A stretch of 64,000 nt of DNA from Streptomyces sindenensis (GTDB taxonomy: Bacteria > Actinomycetota > Actinomycetes > Streptomycetales > Streptomycetaceae): NCBI RefSeq assembly GCF_014649035.1, contig NZ_BMSG01000017.1, positions 1-64,000 on the forward strand. Reading direction: 5' to 3'. The translations under genes were made by a program, and so were the position numbers. The notes under the pieces were generated by a model that made no database searches, was not told the DNA's origin, and was given only the letters and a program-made list of their open reading frames with translations. Of the stretch, positions 52,139-61,823 are shown piece by piece (position 1 is the first letter of the stretch; the number at the start of each line of letters is the position of its first letter).

Positions 52139-54135
52139 GCCCCCTCGGCTGCGTCCGTGCGGTCCGCGAACGGGTCGCCGTGCACATACCGCCCGAGCGC
52201 GGTCAGGGGGAAGACCTGGCGGTAGAGGTGGTAGTTGATCGAGAAGTCCCAGGGGAATCCGGTGCCGGTGAAATACGGCTCGTCCCAGGAGCCGTCGGCC
52301 TGCTGCGCCTCGGTCAGCCAGGTGACGCCCCGGGTGACGGAGGCGGTGTCCCGGCGGCCCGCGGCGAGGAGGGCGAGCAGCGCCCAGGCGGTCTGGGAGG
52401 CGGTGGACTCACCGTGCCCGATCCACTTCTCCTCCTGGTAGGAGCGCAGGTCCTCGCCCCAGCCGCCGTCGTCGTTCTGGACGGACTCCAGCCAGTCGAC
52501 GGCCCGGCGGATCGCGGGGTGTCCCGCGGGGAGCCCGGCGGTGATCAGGGCGGGCACCACGGACCCGGTGCCGTAGACGTAGTTGACGCCCCAGCGGCCG
52601 AACCAGGCGCCGCACGCCTCCTGTTCGGCGAGCAGCCATTCGATTCCCTCGCGGGTACGGGGGTGGTTCGCGAGCCCCTCGACGGCGAGCATCTCCACGA
52701 CATGGCCGGTGACGTCGGCCGACGGGGGGTCGATGACCTCGCCGAAGTCGCAGAAGGGCAGCCGGTTGGGGAAGGGGCTGGTGTTGTCGGCGTCGAACGC
52801 GCCCCAGGCCCCGTTGCGGGACTGCATCCCGAGGTTCCAGCGGACCCCGCGGGCGATCGCCGCCTCCAGCCGGGCGGGGTCGGGGTGGCGCACCCGGCGC
52901 AGCGCCAGGACGACCTCGGCGGTGTCGTCGATGTCCGGGTAGTTGTCGTTGTGGAACTCGAAAGCCCAGCCCCCCGGGGGCAGTCCGGGTTTGCGGACCG
53001 ACCAGTCGCCGGGGCGGGTGATCTCCTCGGCCAGCATCCAGTCGGCGGCCTTCACCAGGGCGGGGTGGTCGGGTCTCAGGCCGGCGTCGGCCAGCGCGAT
53101 GGTGGCCAGGCAGGTGTCCCAGACGGGCGACTGGCAGGCCTCGATCATGCGGGCGCCGTCCTCGCGGTGCACGGCGAACCGGTCGAGCGAGGCCAGGCCG
53201 GCCTTCATCACCGGGTGGTCGAGGTCGTAGCCGAGCAGGTGCAGGGCGATGATCGAGTAGACGGCCGGAGGCTGGATCCCGCCCCAGCAGCCGTCGTTCT
53301 CCTGGCGTTCGATGATCCAGCGGGCGGCCACGTTCATCGCGATACGGCGCAGCGGGCGTGGGGCGACCTTCTGGTAGAGGTGCAGCCCCTTGTCGAGGCG
53401 CTGGAAGAGCCCGTCCCAACTGGTGGGCGGGGCAAGCTTCCTGGCCGGGTTGGGGTGGTCCGGGTCGGTGTGCAGCTCGTCCAGGGCGAAGGGGGCGGGG
53501 CGCACGGGGCGCTTCGCGGAGACGATGGTGAGCGGCACGATGGTCTGCCGGGCCCAGCAGCCGAAGTCGTAGATGTTGAGCGGGACCCACTTGGGGAAGA
53601 ACATCAGCTCGGGCGGGAGTTCGGGGAGGTCGTCCCATTTCCACCAGCCGAACAGGGCCAGCCAGATGCGGGTGAAGACGCGGGCGGCGGCGATGCCTCC
53701 CTGGTCCCGGATCCAGCCGGAGGCGCGGGCCATGTGCGGTTCGTCGGGGCGGTCCCCGGCCAGTCGCAGGGCGACGTACGCCTCGATCGTGGCGGAGAGG
53801 TCGCCGGGTCCGCCGTAGAAGGTGTTCCAGGTGCCGTCGCCGAGTTGTTCGCCGCGGATGAAGAGAGCGGCGGCTCGGGTGGTCCCGGGGTCCTGGATAC
53901 CGAGGAACTGGCGCAGGAGCAGGTCCTCGGCGTCCATCGTGACGTTGGTGGCGAGGTCCCCCTTCCACCAGCCCTGCTCGTCCTGTCTGCCGAGGAGGTG
54001 CTCCACGGAGCGTTCCGCGGCCCGCCGTGCGACGTCGGTGACATCGTTGGCGGCGGTTCTCGTCTCGGTCGGATCGTCAGCGGGGGCCCCGGTGATGTTC
54101 GCGGCCCCGGTCGGTCCGTCGGTCGTCGCTGTCAT
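52135..54135 (-). CDS. shc: squalene-hopene cyclase
   Basis: The 666-residue enzyme cyclises squalene to hopene and hopanol. The catalytic DXDD motif is DIDD at residues 401-404, and several QW repeats (for example QDEQGWWKGDL, QENDGCWGG, QNDDGGWGED, QADGSWDEP) are present. The N-terminal 30 residues are a variable extension. Length and motifs are normal for the family. There is a 108-base gap to the polyprenyl synthase gene stop upstream. Confidence 0.96.
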   Translation of the reverse strand: MTATTDGPTGAANITGAPADDPTETRTAANDVTDVARRAAERSVEHLLGRQDEQGWWKGDLATNVTMDAEDLLLRQFLGIQDPGTTRAAALFIRGEQLGDGTWNTFYGGPGDLSATIEAYVALRLAGDRPDEPHMARASGWIRDQGGIAAARVFTRIWLALFGWWKWDDLPELPPELMFFPKWVPLNIYDFGCWARQTIVPLTIVSAKRPVRPAPFALDELHTDPDHPNPARKLAPPTSWDGLFQRLDKGLHLYQKVAPRPLRRIAMNVAARWIIERQENDGCWGGIQPPAVYSIIALHLLGYDLDHPVMKAGLASLDRFAVHREDGARMIEACQSPVWDTCLATIALADAGLRPDHPALVKAADWMLAEEITRPGDWSVRKPGLPPGGWAFEFHNDNYPDIDDTAEVVLALRRVRHPDPARLEAAIARGVRWNLGMQSRNGAWGAFDADNTSPFPNRLPFCDFGEVIDPPSADVTGHVVEMLAVEGLANHPRTREGIEWLLAEQEACGAWFGRWGVNYVYGTGSVVPALITAGLPAGHPAIRRAVDWLESVQNDDGGWGEDLRSYQEEKWIGHGESTASQTAWALLALLAAGRRDTASVTRGVTWLTEAQQADGSWDEPYFTGTGFPWDFSINYHLYRQVFPLTALGRYVHGDPFADRTDAAEGA

Positions 54136-54242
54136 GAGCTTCCCCTTACGTGCAGTCGGTTCTCTGCTGTGCTGGGGTCTCCGTCGGCCGGCGCCCCGGT
54201 GAGGGCGCCGGCCGGCGACTGCGAGTCATATGGAGAAAGTGA

Positions 54243-55346
54243 TCATCTCTTCCGTACCACCACGAAGTCGGCGAGCTCGGTGAGCTGCTCCCGCACCCGG
54301 TGGGGCATGTCGACGGCGTGCAGCGCCTCGATGGCGTGTCCGTGCTGACGGCGGGCTTCCTGGGCGGTCCACTCGCGGCCGCCCGCCTCCTCGATGAGCG
54401 CCGCGCGGGCGGCGAACTCCTCTTCGGAGAAACTGTCGAAGTCGTTGCTCTTGGCGTCGGCGGCGAGCAGTTCGCCGAGGCGCTCGGAGGCCTCGCCGCC
54501 CGCGGCGAGCGCGGCGACGACGGGCAGGGACTTCTTGCGCTGGCGCAGGTCGCTCCAGGTCTGCTTGCCGGTGGACTCCGGGTCGCCCCAGATGCCGAGC
54601 AGGTCGTCGACGGCCTGGAAGGCGAGGCCGAGGTGGTAGCCGTACGCCTCCAGGGTGTCGGCGGTGCGGTCGTCGGCGCCGCCGAGCACCGCGCCGATGG
54701 AGACGGCGCAGGCCAGCAGGGCGCCGGTCTTGTTGCCCTCCATCTCCAGGCATTCCTCGACGGTGACCCGCTCGCGGTGCTCGTAGGAGATGTCCTGGGC
54801 CTGCCCGTCGATGAGCTTGCGGGTGGCGGTGGTCAGCCGGCGGGCCGCACGGCCCGCCTCGACCGTGCCGAGCTCCAGCAGCAGGTCGTAGGCGAGGGCG
54901 AAGAGCGCGTCGCCGACCAGGATCGCCTGGGCCGGGCCGTGCACCTTCCACACGGTGTCGCGGTGGCGGCGCTGTTCGTCGCCGTCCATCAGGTCGTCGT
55001 GCAGCAGCGAGAAGTTGTGCACGAGTTCGACGGCCACGGCGCCGGGGATGCCGGCCTCGGCCGGGGCGCCCGCCGCCTCGGCGGACAGCAGGGCGAGCGC
55101 CGGGCGCACGGCCTTGCCGCCGTCGCCGTCCGAGGGCCGCCCCTCGGCGTCGATCCAGCCGAAGTGGTACGCGGCGACGGTGTCCATGGGCGACGCGAGC
55201 CGGTCCACGGCAGCCCGCAGGACCGGCGCTGACAGGGCTCGTCCGCGCTCCAGAAGCGCGGTGACGTCCGCGGTGTCAGCCACGGTGTCGAAAGCCGGAT
55301 TCGCCGGGGTCACAGACTCTCCTCTTGTTCCGGTGGTACTGCTCAT
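54243..55346 (-). CDS. polyprenyl diphosphate synthase
   Basis: This 367-residue trans-isoprenyl diphosphate synthase has the first aspartate-rich motif HDDLMDGD and a second region DDLLGIWGDPESTGK that is altered from DDxxD but usual in actinobacterial members. In this operon it most likely makes farnesyl diphosphate for squalene synthesis. ATG 55346 overlaps the hpnE stop (ATGA). The extra open frame upstream belongs to noncoding antisense sequence. Confidence 0.92.
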   Translation of the reverse strand: MSSTTGTRGESVTPANPAFDTVADTADVTALLERGRALSAPVLRAAVDRLASPMDTVAAYHFGWIDAEGRPSDGDGGKAVRPALALLSAEAAGAPAEAGIPGAVAVELVHNFSLLHDDLMDGDEQRRHRDTVWKVHGPAQAILVGDALFALAYDLLLELGTVEAGRAARRLTTATRKLIDGQAQDISYEHRERVTVEECLEMEGNKTGALLACAVSIGAVLGGADDRTADTLEAYGYHLGLAFQAVDDLLGIWGDPESTGKQTWSDLRQRKKSLPVVAALAAGGEASERLGELLAADAKSNDFDSFSEEEFAARAALIEEAGGREWTAQEARRQHGHAIEALHAVDMPHRVREQLTELADFVVVRKR

Positions 55347-56728
55347 GCCGCCTCCTGCAGCGGATGTCCTGGGGGGCGGCCGAGGTCGTGGAGGGCCGCG
55401 TCGGCGGCGGCTCCGCCGCTGCGCACGGCACCTTCCATCGTCGCGGGCCAGCCGGTGTCGGTCCAGGCCCCGGCCAGCTGGAGGCCGGGCAGCCGGGTGC
55501 GGGGGCCGGGGCGCAGCCGCCCGACGCCCGGGGCGGGCGCGAAGGTGGCGGTGCGCTCCCGGGTGACGAAGAAGTCGCGGATGCCCGCGCCGCGGGCGGC
55601 GGGCAGCAGCCGCTCCAGCTCGGGCAGGTAGCGGGAGCGCAGTTCGGCGACGGGGAGGTCGATCTCGGCCTGGGCGGCCGACTGCGAGACCGCCAGATAC
55701 TGGCCGGGGCCCTTGAGGCCCGAGGAGTGGGTGCGGTCGAAGACCCACTGGACCGGGGAGCCGATCGCGGCGAAGAACGGCCGGCGCAGCACCTTGCGGT
55801 CGTAGACGACGTGCACGTTGAGGATGGGGGCGGATGCGATGTCGAGCAGCAGTTCCGGCTCGTCCAGCGCGCCGGCGGGCAGCAGGTCGTGGGTCTCGGT
55901 CTGCGGCACGGCCAGCACGACGGTGTCGGCGATGATCCGCTCCCCCGCGCGCTCGACGCTCCAGCGGCCGTCCTCGGTGCGGGCGAGGGAGCCGACCTTG
56001 GCGCGCAGTTCGGTGCGGACGCCCGCGGTGTCCAGGGCCTTGCGGGCAAGGGTGTCGTGCAGGTCGCCGAGCGGTACGGTCGCCCAGCCGATGTCGGCGG
56101 CGCCGGCATCGGAGAGCAGGCCGGTCTTGAAGACCTTCGCCGCGAGCGCCATGGAGGCGTCCGGGGCGGTGGCGTTCAGGGTGGCGACGCCGACGAGGTC
56201 CCAGAGCGCCTCGATGGCGCGCTCGGACTGGCCGTGCCGGCGCAGCCAGGTGGCGAAGTCGATCCGGTCCAGTTCGGGGTCGGCGGGGTCGAGGCGGCCG
56301 AGCGCCAGAGCGGCCCGGCCCACGGCCGCCTTCTCGGCGAGCGAGAGGTGCGGATAGGCGGCGAGGCCGCCCGCCAGGTGCAGCGGTACGGGCAGGGCGG
56401 TGCGGCGGATCCGTCCCAGGCGCGGCCCGGCGGCCCGGCCGACGTCCAGCACGGGCACGTCGAGGCGGTCCTGGAGCGGGGCCAGGTGGGTGGCGTCGAT
56501 CCGGTCGAGGAACCAGCGGTAGCCGGTGCAGCAGCGCAGGTAGACGTGCTGGCCGTTGTCGACGGTGAGGTCGCCGCGCTGGAAGGAGAAGGCGAGACCG
56601 CCGAGGCGGGGCCGGCCTTCCAGGAGGGTCACGTCGAGTCCGGCGTCGGCGAGGCGGAGCGCCGCCGTGACCCCGGCGAGGCCGCCGCCGACGACCACGC
56701 CGACGGGGCGCGAAGTCTCGTCGCTCAT
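55343..56728 (-). CDS. hpnE: squalene-associated FAD-dependent desaturase HpnE
   Basis: The 461-residue flavoprotein starts with a GxGxxG-type nucleotide motif (VGVVVGGGLAGVTAALRLADAG) and an ELLEGRPRLGG-like segment (LLEGRPRLGGLAFSF). It has the C-terminal LAGAWTDTGWPATMEGAVRSG region of phytoene-desaturase relatives. HpnE reduces hydroxysqualene to squalene. GGGGAGGGG lies before ATG 56728. A 118-base gap separates it from hpnD, and its stop overlaps the polyprenyl synthase start. Confidence 0.94.
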   Translation of the reverse strand: MSDETSRPVGVVVGGGLAGVTAALRLADAGLDVTLLEGRPRLGGLAFSFQRGDLTVDNGQHVYLRCCTGYRWFLDRIDATHLAPLQDRLDVPVLDVGRAAGPRLGRIRRTALPVPLHLAGGLAAYPHLSLAEKAAVGRAALALGRLDPADPELDRIDFATWLRRHGQSERAIEALWDLVGVATLNATAPDASMALAAKVFKTGLLSDAGAADIGWATVPLGDLHDTLARKALDTAGVRTELRAKVGSLARTEDGRWSVERAGERIIADTVVLAVPQTETHDLLPAGALDEPELLLDIASAPILNVHVVYDRKVLRRPFFAAIGSPVQWVFDRTHSSGLKGPGQYLAVSQSAAQAEIDLPVAELRSRYLPELERLLPAARGAGIRDFFVTRERTATFAPAPGVGRLRPGPRTRLPGLQLAGAWTDTGWPATMEGAVRSGGAAADAALHDLGRPPGHPLQEAA

Positions 56729-56846
56729 GCCTGCCCCTCCCCCCGGGTCGTGGCTGTCGGCCGGGTCCTCACCCTGCAGATCGTCGCAGTCTGTGACGCG
56801 TCGGGCCACCGGAAGGTTGCCCCGGGGCCGGAGCCGCACGGCCGCA

Positions 56847-57800
56847 TCAGGCTCGCCCCCTGGCGGTGAGCCGCGAGATGTGACGGGCGTCGAGACCGGA
56901 CAGGCCGCGCACCGCGACGTAGGCCTTCTCGTGGCCGGGCAGGGAGACCCGGCCGCGCAGGACGGCCTCGGGGTCGCGCTCGATCCGGTCGAGGAGGCGG
57001 CGGTAGATCCCGGCCATCGCGGCGACGCAGGCGCCGCTGCGGCGGTCGAGCATCGGCAGCAGCCGGTAGCCCTCGGCGAACAGGGCGCGGGCGCGGCGGA
57101 CCTCGAAGTGGACGAGGCCGGCGAAGTCGGACCCGGGGGGCGGGGTGGTGCGGTGGAAGCCGGCCGAGCAGCCGAATTTGGCCAGGTCGTCGGCGGGCAG
57201 GTAGGTGCGCCCGTTGCCCGCGTCCTCGCGGACGTCGCGCAGGATGTTGGTGAGCTGGAGGGCGAGGCCGAGGGTGTCGGCGTACTCCGCGGCGCGCTCG
57301 GCCCCGCGGGCGCCCGGCGCGGTGCCGAAGACGCCGAGGCTGAGGCGTCCGATGGCTCCGGCGACGCAGCGGCAGTAGGCCTTGAGGTCGTCCCAGGTCT
57401 CGTAGGTCGCCCCGCGTACGTCCATCAGGACGCCGTCGATCAGCTCGTCGAGGCCGCCGAGCGGGAGCGGGAAGCGGCGGGCGGCGTCGGCGAGCGCGAC
57501 GGCCACCGGGTCGGTGTCGTCCTCCTCGACCTTGCCGTGCCGGACCCGGTCGAGCAGCTCGCGGGTGCTCTCCAGCCGGGTCCGCTTGGTCCCGGCGTCC
57601 AGCTCCCCGTCGCCGATGTCGTCGACCCGACGGGAGAAGGCGTACAGCGCCGACATGGCCTGCCGCTTCTCGTACGGCAGCAGCCTGATGCCGTAGGCGA
57701 AGTTACGGGCCTGCTGTCCGGTGACGGCTTCGCAGTAACTGTATGCGGCCTGCACCGGCGGCGACATGTACGTCGTCTGTCCCTCCACGGTCCGGCTCAC
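56847..57800 (-). CDS. hpnD: presqualene diphosphate synthase HpnD
   Basis: The 317-residue protein is a squalene/phytoene-synthase-family enzyme with both aspartate-rich motifs: RRVDDIGDGE and NILRDVREDAGNGRTYLP. HpnD joins two farnesyl diphosphates to presqualene diphosphate. The GTG at 57800 overlaps the hpnC stop (GTGA). Confidence 0.95.
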   Translation of the reverse strand: MSRTVEGQTTYMSPPVQAAYSYCEAVTGQQARNFAYGIRLLPYEKRQAMSALYAFSRRVDDIGDGELDAGTKRTRLESTRELLDRVRHGKVEEDDTDPVAVALADAARRFPLPLGGLDELIDGVLMDVRGATYETWDDLKAYCRCVAGAIGRLSLGVFGTAPGARGAERAAEYADTLGLALQLTNILRDVREDAGNGRTYLPADDLAKFGCSAGFHRTTPPPGSDFAGLVHFEVRRARALFAEGYRLLPMLDRRSGACVAAMAGIYRRLLDRIERDPEAVLRGRVSLPGHEKAYVAVRGLSGLDARHISRLTARGRA

Positions 57801-58708
57801 CTCTCTCCACGCGCTCTTCGCAAGACGGTTCCCACTTCACGCAGCAGGCTGGGCTTGGTGGCCTTGGGCGGTCCGGGCAGGACGTCGAACCCGGCGGCCG
57901 AGATCGCCGTGAGCGCGCTGCGGCCGCCCCCGACGAATCCGGCGAGGAGCAGTTTCAGCCGGCCGTCGACGCTGCCCACCAGCGGGGGGCCCTCGTCCAG
58001 CAGGTCGCTCGCTCGCTGGGCCTCGTACGCGATCAGGGCGCGGACGGAGGCTCCGGCGGAGGGCGCGGCCAGGTCGGACTCGGTGACCCGGAAGCGCTCC
58101 ATGTCCTCGGCGGGCAGATAGATCCGGTCGCGTTCCAGGTCCTCGGCGACGTCCTGGAGGTGCTCGACGATCTGGAGGGCGGTGCAGACCGCGTCGGAGC
58201 GGCGGACGCGTTCGGGGCTGGTGGTGCCGGTGAGGGCGAGGACCAGGCGGCCGACGGGGTTCGCGGAGAGCTCGCAGTAGGCGGCGAGCTCGGCGTAGGT
58301 GCCGTAGCGGCGGACCTTCTGGTCCTGGCGGTTCGCCTCGATCAGGCCGGTGAAGAGGTCGGGAGTCAGTGCGCGGCGGCGCACCGTGGGGCGCAGATCG
58401 CGCAGCAGGGGGTGGTGCGGCTCCTCGCCGGTGGTGGCGAAGACCCGGCGGAGGTCGGTCTCCAGCGCGTCGAGCATGGCGAGGCGGTCGTCGCTCTGCT
58501 CCGGCTCCAGGCCGAGGTGGCGGGCGTCCGCGCCGCCGGGGGCGAGATCGCCGTCGCCGATGTCGTCGACGAGCCGGGCGAATCCGTAGACCGCCATCAG
58601 GTCGCCGCGCCAGGCGCGGGGCAGGAAGAAGGGAGCCACGGGGAAGTTCTCGTCCGCGGCCTTGCCGAGGGTGGCGCCGCCGATGCGCGCCGTGGGGGTC
58701 GAGGTCAC
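57797..58708 (-). CDS. hpnC: hydroxysqualene synthase HpnC
   Basis: This 303-residue squalene/phytoene-synthase-family protein has ARLVDDIGDGD and a second motif HLQDVAEDLERDRIYLP. HpnC converts presqualene diphosphate to hydroxysqualene, which HpnE reduces. It is the first gene of the hopanoid operon; GTG 58708 is the start, with only a weak ribosome site before it. Confidence 0.94.
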   Translation of the reverse strand: MTSTPTARIGGATLGKAADENFPVAPFFLPRAWRGDLMAVYGFARLVDDIGDGDLAPGGADARHLGLEPEQSDDRLAMLDALETDLRRVFATTGEEPHHPLLRDLRPTVRRRALTPDLFTGLIEANRQDQKVRRYGTYAELAAYCELSANPVGRLVLALTGTTSPERVRRSDAVCTALQIVEHLQDVAEDLERDRIYLPAEDMERFRVTESDLAAPSAGASVRALIAYEAQRASDLLDEGPPLVGSVDGRLKLLLAGFVGGGRSALTAISAAGFDVLPGPPKATKPSLLREVGTVLRRARGER

Positions 58709-59074
58709 TGCGGACCGCCCGGCGCGGGGACGGCGAAACCACGTCGGAGCTGGAGATCTTCCGTCATTGCCGTCACATCTCCCGTTCTACACTGCTGACC
58801 CAAAACAACCCTTTTCGGACACGCCGCTCAGTCTTCCGAGTGCACTGCGGCAGAGCGTCGGTGCCGCGGCGTATCGCCCTACTTGCCATGAATCAGCACC
58901 GCTCCAGCTTACGTTGTACAGCTCACAGCGGATCGGCGGGGTGGAGCGCCCGCCGCCGCTTCCCGGCCGCACCTGTCAACCTTCCCCGGGCACGGCTGAA
59001 TTGACGTCATCCGCCGGGAGGAGATCGGCCCTCGGCGCTACTGCGGAGGGCCTGCCCGGCAACGGGCACCGCAC
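58709..59074. other. hopanoid operon upstream region
   Basis: No gene is supported here. It must contain the hpn promoter; a TAGAAC hexamer on the minus strand near 58785 could be a -10 element, but I find no convincing -35 partner. The AT-rich patch at 58795-58820 stands out from the surrounding GC-rich DNA. Confidence 0.4.
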
Positions 59075-59104
59075 GGCCCCCGCCGGACCGGTCCGGCGGG
59101 GGCC
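59075..59104 (-). terminator. hairpin after the ABC exporter ATPase gene
   Basis: A perfect 30-bp palindrome (two 15-base arms meeting at ACCGGT) lies 26 bases downstream of the ATPase stop on the minus strand and probably separates the surface-polymer operon from the hopanoid operon. Confidence 0.75.
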
Positions 59105-59129
59105 ACGGGATGGGCTCGGGGGGCTCGGG

Positions 59130-59915
59130 CTACTTGCCCGTCTCGCGCTCGTACGCCTTGAGGACTTCCTCGGTGGGACCGTCCATCAGCAGCTCGCCCT
59201 TCTCCAGCCACAGCGCGCGGTCGCAGGTGTCCCTGATCGACTTGTTGTTGTGGCTGACCAGGAAGACGGTCCCCGCCTCCTTGCGCAGCTCGCGGATCCG
59301 CTCCTCGGAGCGGATGCGGAACTTGCGGTCACCGGTGGCCAGCGCCTCGTCGATCATGAGGACGTCGTGGTTCTTGGCGGCGGCGATCGAGAACCGCAGG
59401 CGCGCCGCCATGCCGGAGGAGTACGTCCGCATCGGCAGGGTGATGAAGTCGCCCTTCTCGTTGATGCCGGAGAAGTCGACGATCTCCTGGTAGCGGGAGC
59501 GGATCTCGGCCTGGGTCATCCCCATGGCCAGACCGCCCAGCACCACGTTGCGCTCGCCGGTCAGGTCGCTCATCAGCGCCGCGTTCACGCCGAGCAGCGA
59601 GGGCTGGCCGTCGGTGTACACATGGCCGGATTCGGTCGGCAGCAGGCCGGCGATGGCCCGCAGCAGCGTCGACTTGCCGGATCCGTTGGTGCCGATGAGG
59701 CCGATGGCCTCGCCGCGGTAGGCGGTGAAGGAGACGCCGCGTACGGCGTGCACCTTCCGGACACCGCGCGGCTCGCCCTTGCCCCGCCGCAGCATCCGGC
59801 TCAGCGCGGCGGTGGCGCTGCCCCGGCCGCCGCCCGCGCCGTTGACCCGGTACACGATGTGCACGTCGTCGGCGATCACCGTGGGGATGCGCCCCTGCGC
59901 GTTGTCGTCAGCCAC
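59130..59915 (-). CDS. ABC exporter ATPase, TagH/Wzt-like
   Basis: The 261-residue ATPase has Walker A GTNGSGKST, the signature YSSGMAARLRF, Walker B HDVLMIDEALATGD and a switch His in LVSHNN. It groups with polysaccharide and teichoic-acid exporter ATPases (TagH, RfbE/Wzt). GTG 59915 overlaps the permease stop, so the two form one exporter. Confidence 0.93.
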   Translation of the reverse strand: MADDNAQGRIPTVIADDVHIVYRVNGAGGGRGSATAALSRMLRRGKGEPRGVRKVHAVRGVSFTAYRGEAIGLIGTNGSGKSTLLRAIAGLLPTESGHVYTDGQPSLLGVNAALMSDLTGERNVVLGGLAMGMTQAEIRSRYQEIVDFSGINEKGDFITLPMRTYSSGMAARLRFSIAAAKNHDVLMIDEALATGDRKFRIRSEERIRELRKEAGTVFLVSHNNKSIRDTCDRALWLEKGELLMDGPTEEVLKAYERETGK

Positions 59916-60837
59916 GGCCGTACCGCTCCTCCGCCTTCCAGAAGTACACGAATCCCACGACCCCCAGCAGCACCGCCCAGCCCAGGCCGGCGGCCCAGAC
60001 GTGGTCCGGCAGGTTCTCGGAGCCGTAGCCGTCGATCATGGCGAAGCGGACCAGGTCCATGTAGATCGCCGCCGGGTTGTACTGGAGCACGTCCGCGATC
60101 CAGGCCGGCTTGTCCTTCAGCATCACCGGGATGGAGAACATGACGCCCGAGGCGTACATCCAGGTGCGCATCACGAACGGCATCAGCTGTGCGAGGTCGG
60201 GGGTCTTGGAGCCGAGCCGCGCCATGACGAGGGCCAGGCCGGTGTTGAAGACGAACTGGAGAAGGAGGGCGGGGATCACCAGGAGCCACGACAGCGAGGG
60301 GTAGCTGCCGAAGATGACGGTGACCGCGACCATCACGATCATCGAGAAGAGCAGCTGCTGGAGCTGCTGGAGCGAGAAGGAGATGGGGAGCGAGGCGCGG
60401 GGGAAGTGGAGCGCCCGGACCAGGCCGAGGTTGCCGGAGATCGACCGGACACCCGCCATCACCGAGCTCTGGGTGAAGGTGAAGACGAAGACGCCGGTGA
60501 CGAGGAACGGCACGAAGACGTCGTGGGGGATCCCCTCCCTGGTCCCCAGGATCAGGCCGAAGATCAGGTAATAGACACAGGCGTTCAGCAGGGGCGTGAC
60601 CACTTGCCACAGCTGGCCCAGTTTGGCCTGGCTGTACTGGGCGGTCAGCTTCGCCCGGGAGAAGGCCAGGATGAAGTGGCGCCGGCCCCAGAGCTGTCGC
60701 ATGTACGCGAACAGCCCCGGTCGGGCACCGCTCACGGTCAGGCCGTACTTGGCGGCCAGCTGGGCCGCGTCGAGGCCCTCGTCGGCGGACGGCGGGGTCC
60801 CGAGGGCTACCCCACCGTCGTGGGTCGTGTCACTCAC
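59908..60837 (-). CDS. ABC exporter permease, TagG/Wzm-like
   Basis: This 309-residue protein has the ABC2-type membrane domain with about six helices (VTPLLNACVYYLIFGLIL, VFVPFLVTGVFVFTFTQSSVM, LLFSMIVMVAVTVIFGSY and others). Relatives export lipid-linked teichoic acid or O-antigen-like polymers. GTG 60837 is the start; it lies 101 bases downstream of the glycosyltransferase gene's stop on the minus strand and its own stop overlaps the ATPase start. Confidence 0.92.
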   Translation of the reverse strand: MSDTTHDGGVALGTPPSADEGLDAAQLAAKYGLTVSGARPGLFAYMRQLWGRRHFILAFSRAKLTAQYSQAKLGQLWQVVTPLLNACVYYLIFGLILGTREGIPHDVFVPFLVTGVFVFTFTQSSVMAGVRSISGNLGLVRALHFPRASLPISFSLQQLQQLLFSMIVMVAVTVIFGSYPSLSWLLVIPALLLQFVFNTGLALVMARLGSKTPDLAQLMPFVMRTWMYASGVMFSIPVMLKDKPAWIADVLQYNPAAIYMDLVRFAMIDGYGSENLPDHVWAAGLGWAVLLGVVGFVYFWKAEERYGRG

Positions 60838-60938
60838 AAGTTGAGACTCTCGTCTTCACGCGCAGCCAGTCGCGGGCGCGGCTCAGGCGGACAGGTTCCG
60901 GAAAGAAAATACGCCTCATGCTCTCAGAGGTAAGCGTC

Positions 60939-61823
60939 TCAGATGACCGGAGGTCGGCCCAGCCTCGTCAGCCGCCACACCGTACGCCACTTCATCGGGC
61001 GCCGGATTCCGCACGGGGTCGTCCAGCCCTCCCGGAATCCGCCGAACCATGCCTTCAGCGCGGGCGGCGAGGGGCGCCTGACCAGGGTCAGCAGCAGCCA
61101 GACCCCGGTGTAGAGCGGTACCAGCGGGGCGGGGAGGTTCCGGCGGGCGAGCCAGACCCGGTTGCGGGCGACCATGCGGTGGTAGACCGCGTGCCGGGAC
61201 GGGGCGGTGGTGGGGTGGTTCAGCACCATGTCGGCGCGGTAGTCGATCATCCAGCCCGCGTCCAGCGCCCGCCAGGCGAGGTCCGTCTCCTCGTGGGCGT
61301 AGAAGAAGTCCTCGGGCAGCGGGCCGACTTCGGCGATGACCTTGGTGCGTACGGCGTTGGCGCCGCCGAGGAACGTCGTCACCCGCGAGGAGCGCATCGG
61401 GTCGGCGGCGCGCAGCCGGGGCACGTGCCGCCGCTGGGTGACGCCGGTCTCCGGGTCGGCGATGCGGAAGGTGACGATGCCGAGCTTCGGGTCCGCCGCG
61501 AAGGCCTGCCGGCACAGCTCGGCGGTGTCCCGGTTCGGCAGCAGCCCGTCGTCGTCCAGGAAGAGCAGCGCGTCCACGTCCGCCCCGCAGGGGCCGAACG
61601 CCTCGATGCCGACGTTGCGGCCGCCGGGGATGCCCAGGTTCTCGGGCAGCTCCACCGTGCGCACCCCGGCGGGCACGTCGGGGACCGGGGCGCCGTTGCC
61701 GACGACCACGACCTCGATCCGGTCACCGTGCTGGGCGGTGACCGAATCGAGGAGGGCGCGCAGTTCGTCCGGGCGGTTGCCCATGGTGATGATCACCGCG
61801 CCCAGTTTCATGGGACGGGTCAC
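60939..61823 (-). CDS. family 2 glycosyltransferase
   Basis: The 294-residue product has a GT-A fold of family 2: LGAVIITMGNRPDEL, the segment ENLGIPGGRNVG, LLFLDDDGLLP (DXD-like DDD), a TFLGGANAVRT acceptor loop and FFYAHEETDLAWRALDAGW. It likely transfers a sugar to the surface polymer or lipid made by this cluster. GTG 61823 (VTRPMKLG) overlaps the CDP-alcohol transferase stop; ATG 61811 (MKLG) is an alternative. Confidence 0.9.
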   Translation of the reverse strand: MTRPMKLGAVIITMGNRPDELRALLDSVTAQHGDRIEVVVVGNGAPVPDVPAGVRTVELPENLGIPGGRNVGIEAFGPCGADVDALLFLDDDGLLPNRDTAELCRQAFAADPKLGIVTFRIADPETGVTQRRHVPRLRAADPMRSSRVTTFLGGANAVRTKVIAEVGPLPEDFFYAHEETDLAWRALDAGWMIDYRADMVLNHPTTAPSRHAVYHRMVARNRVWLARRNLPAPLVPLYTGVWLLLTLVRRPSPPALKAWFGGFREGWTTPCGIRRPMKWRTVWRLTRLGRPPVI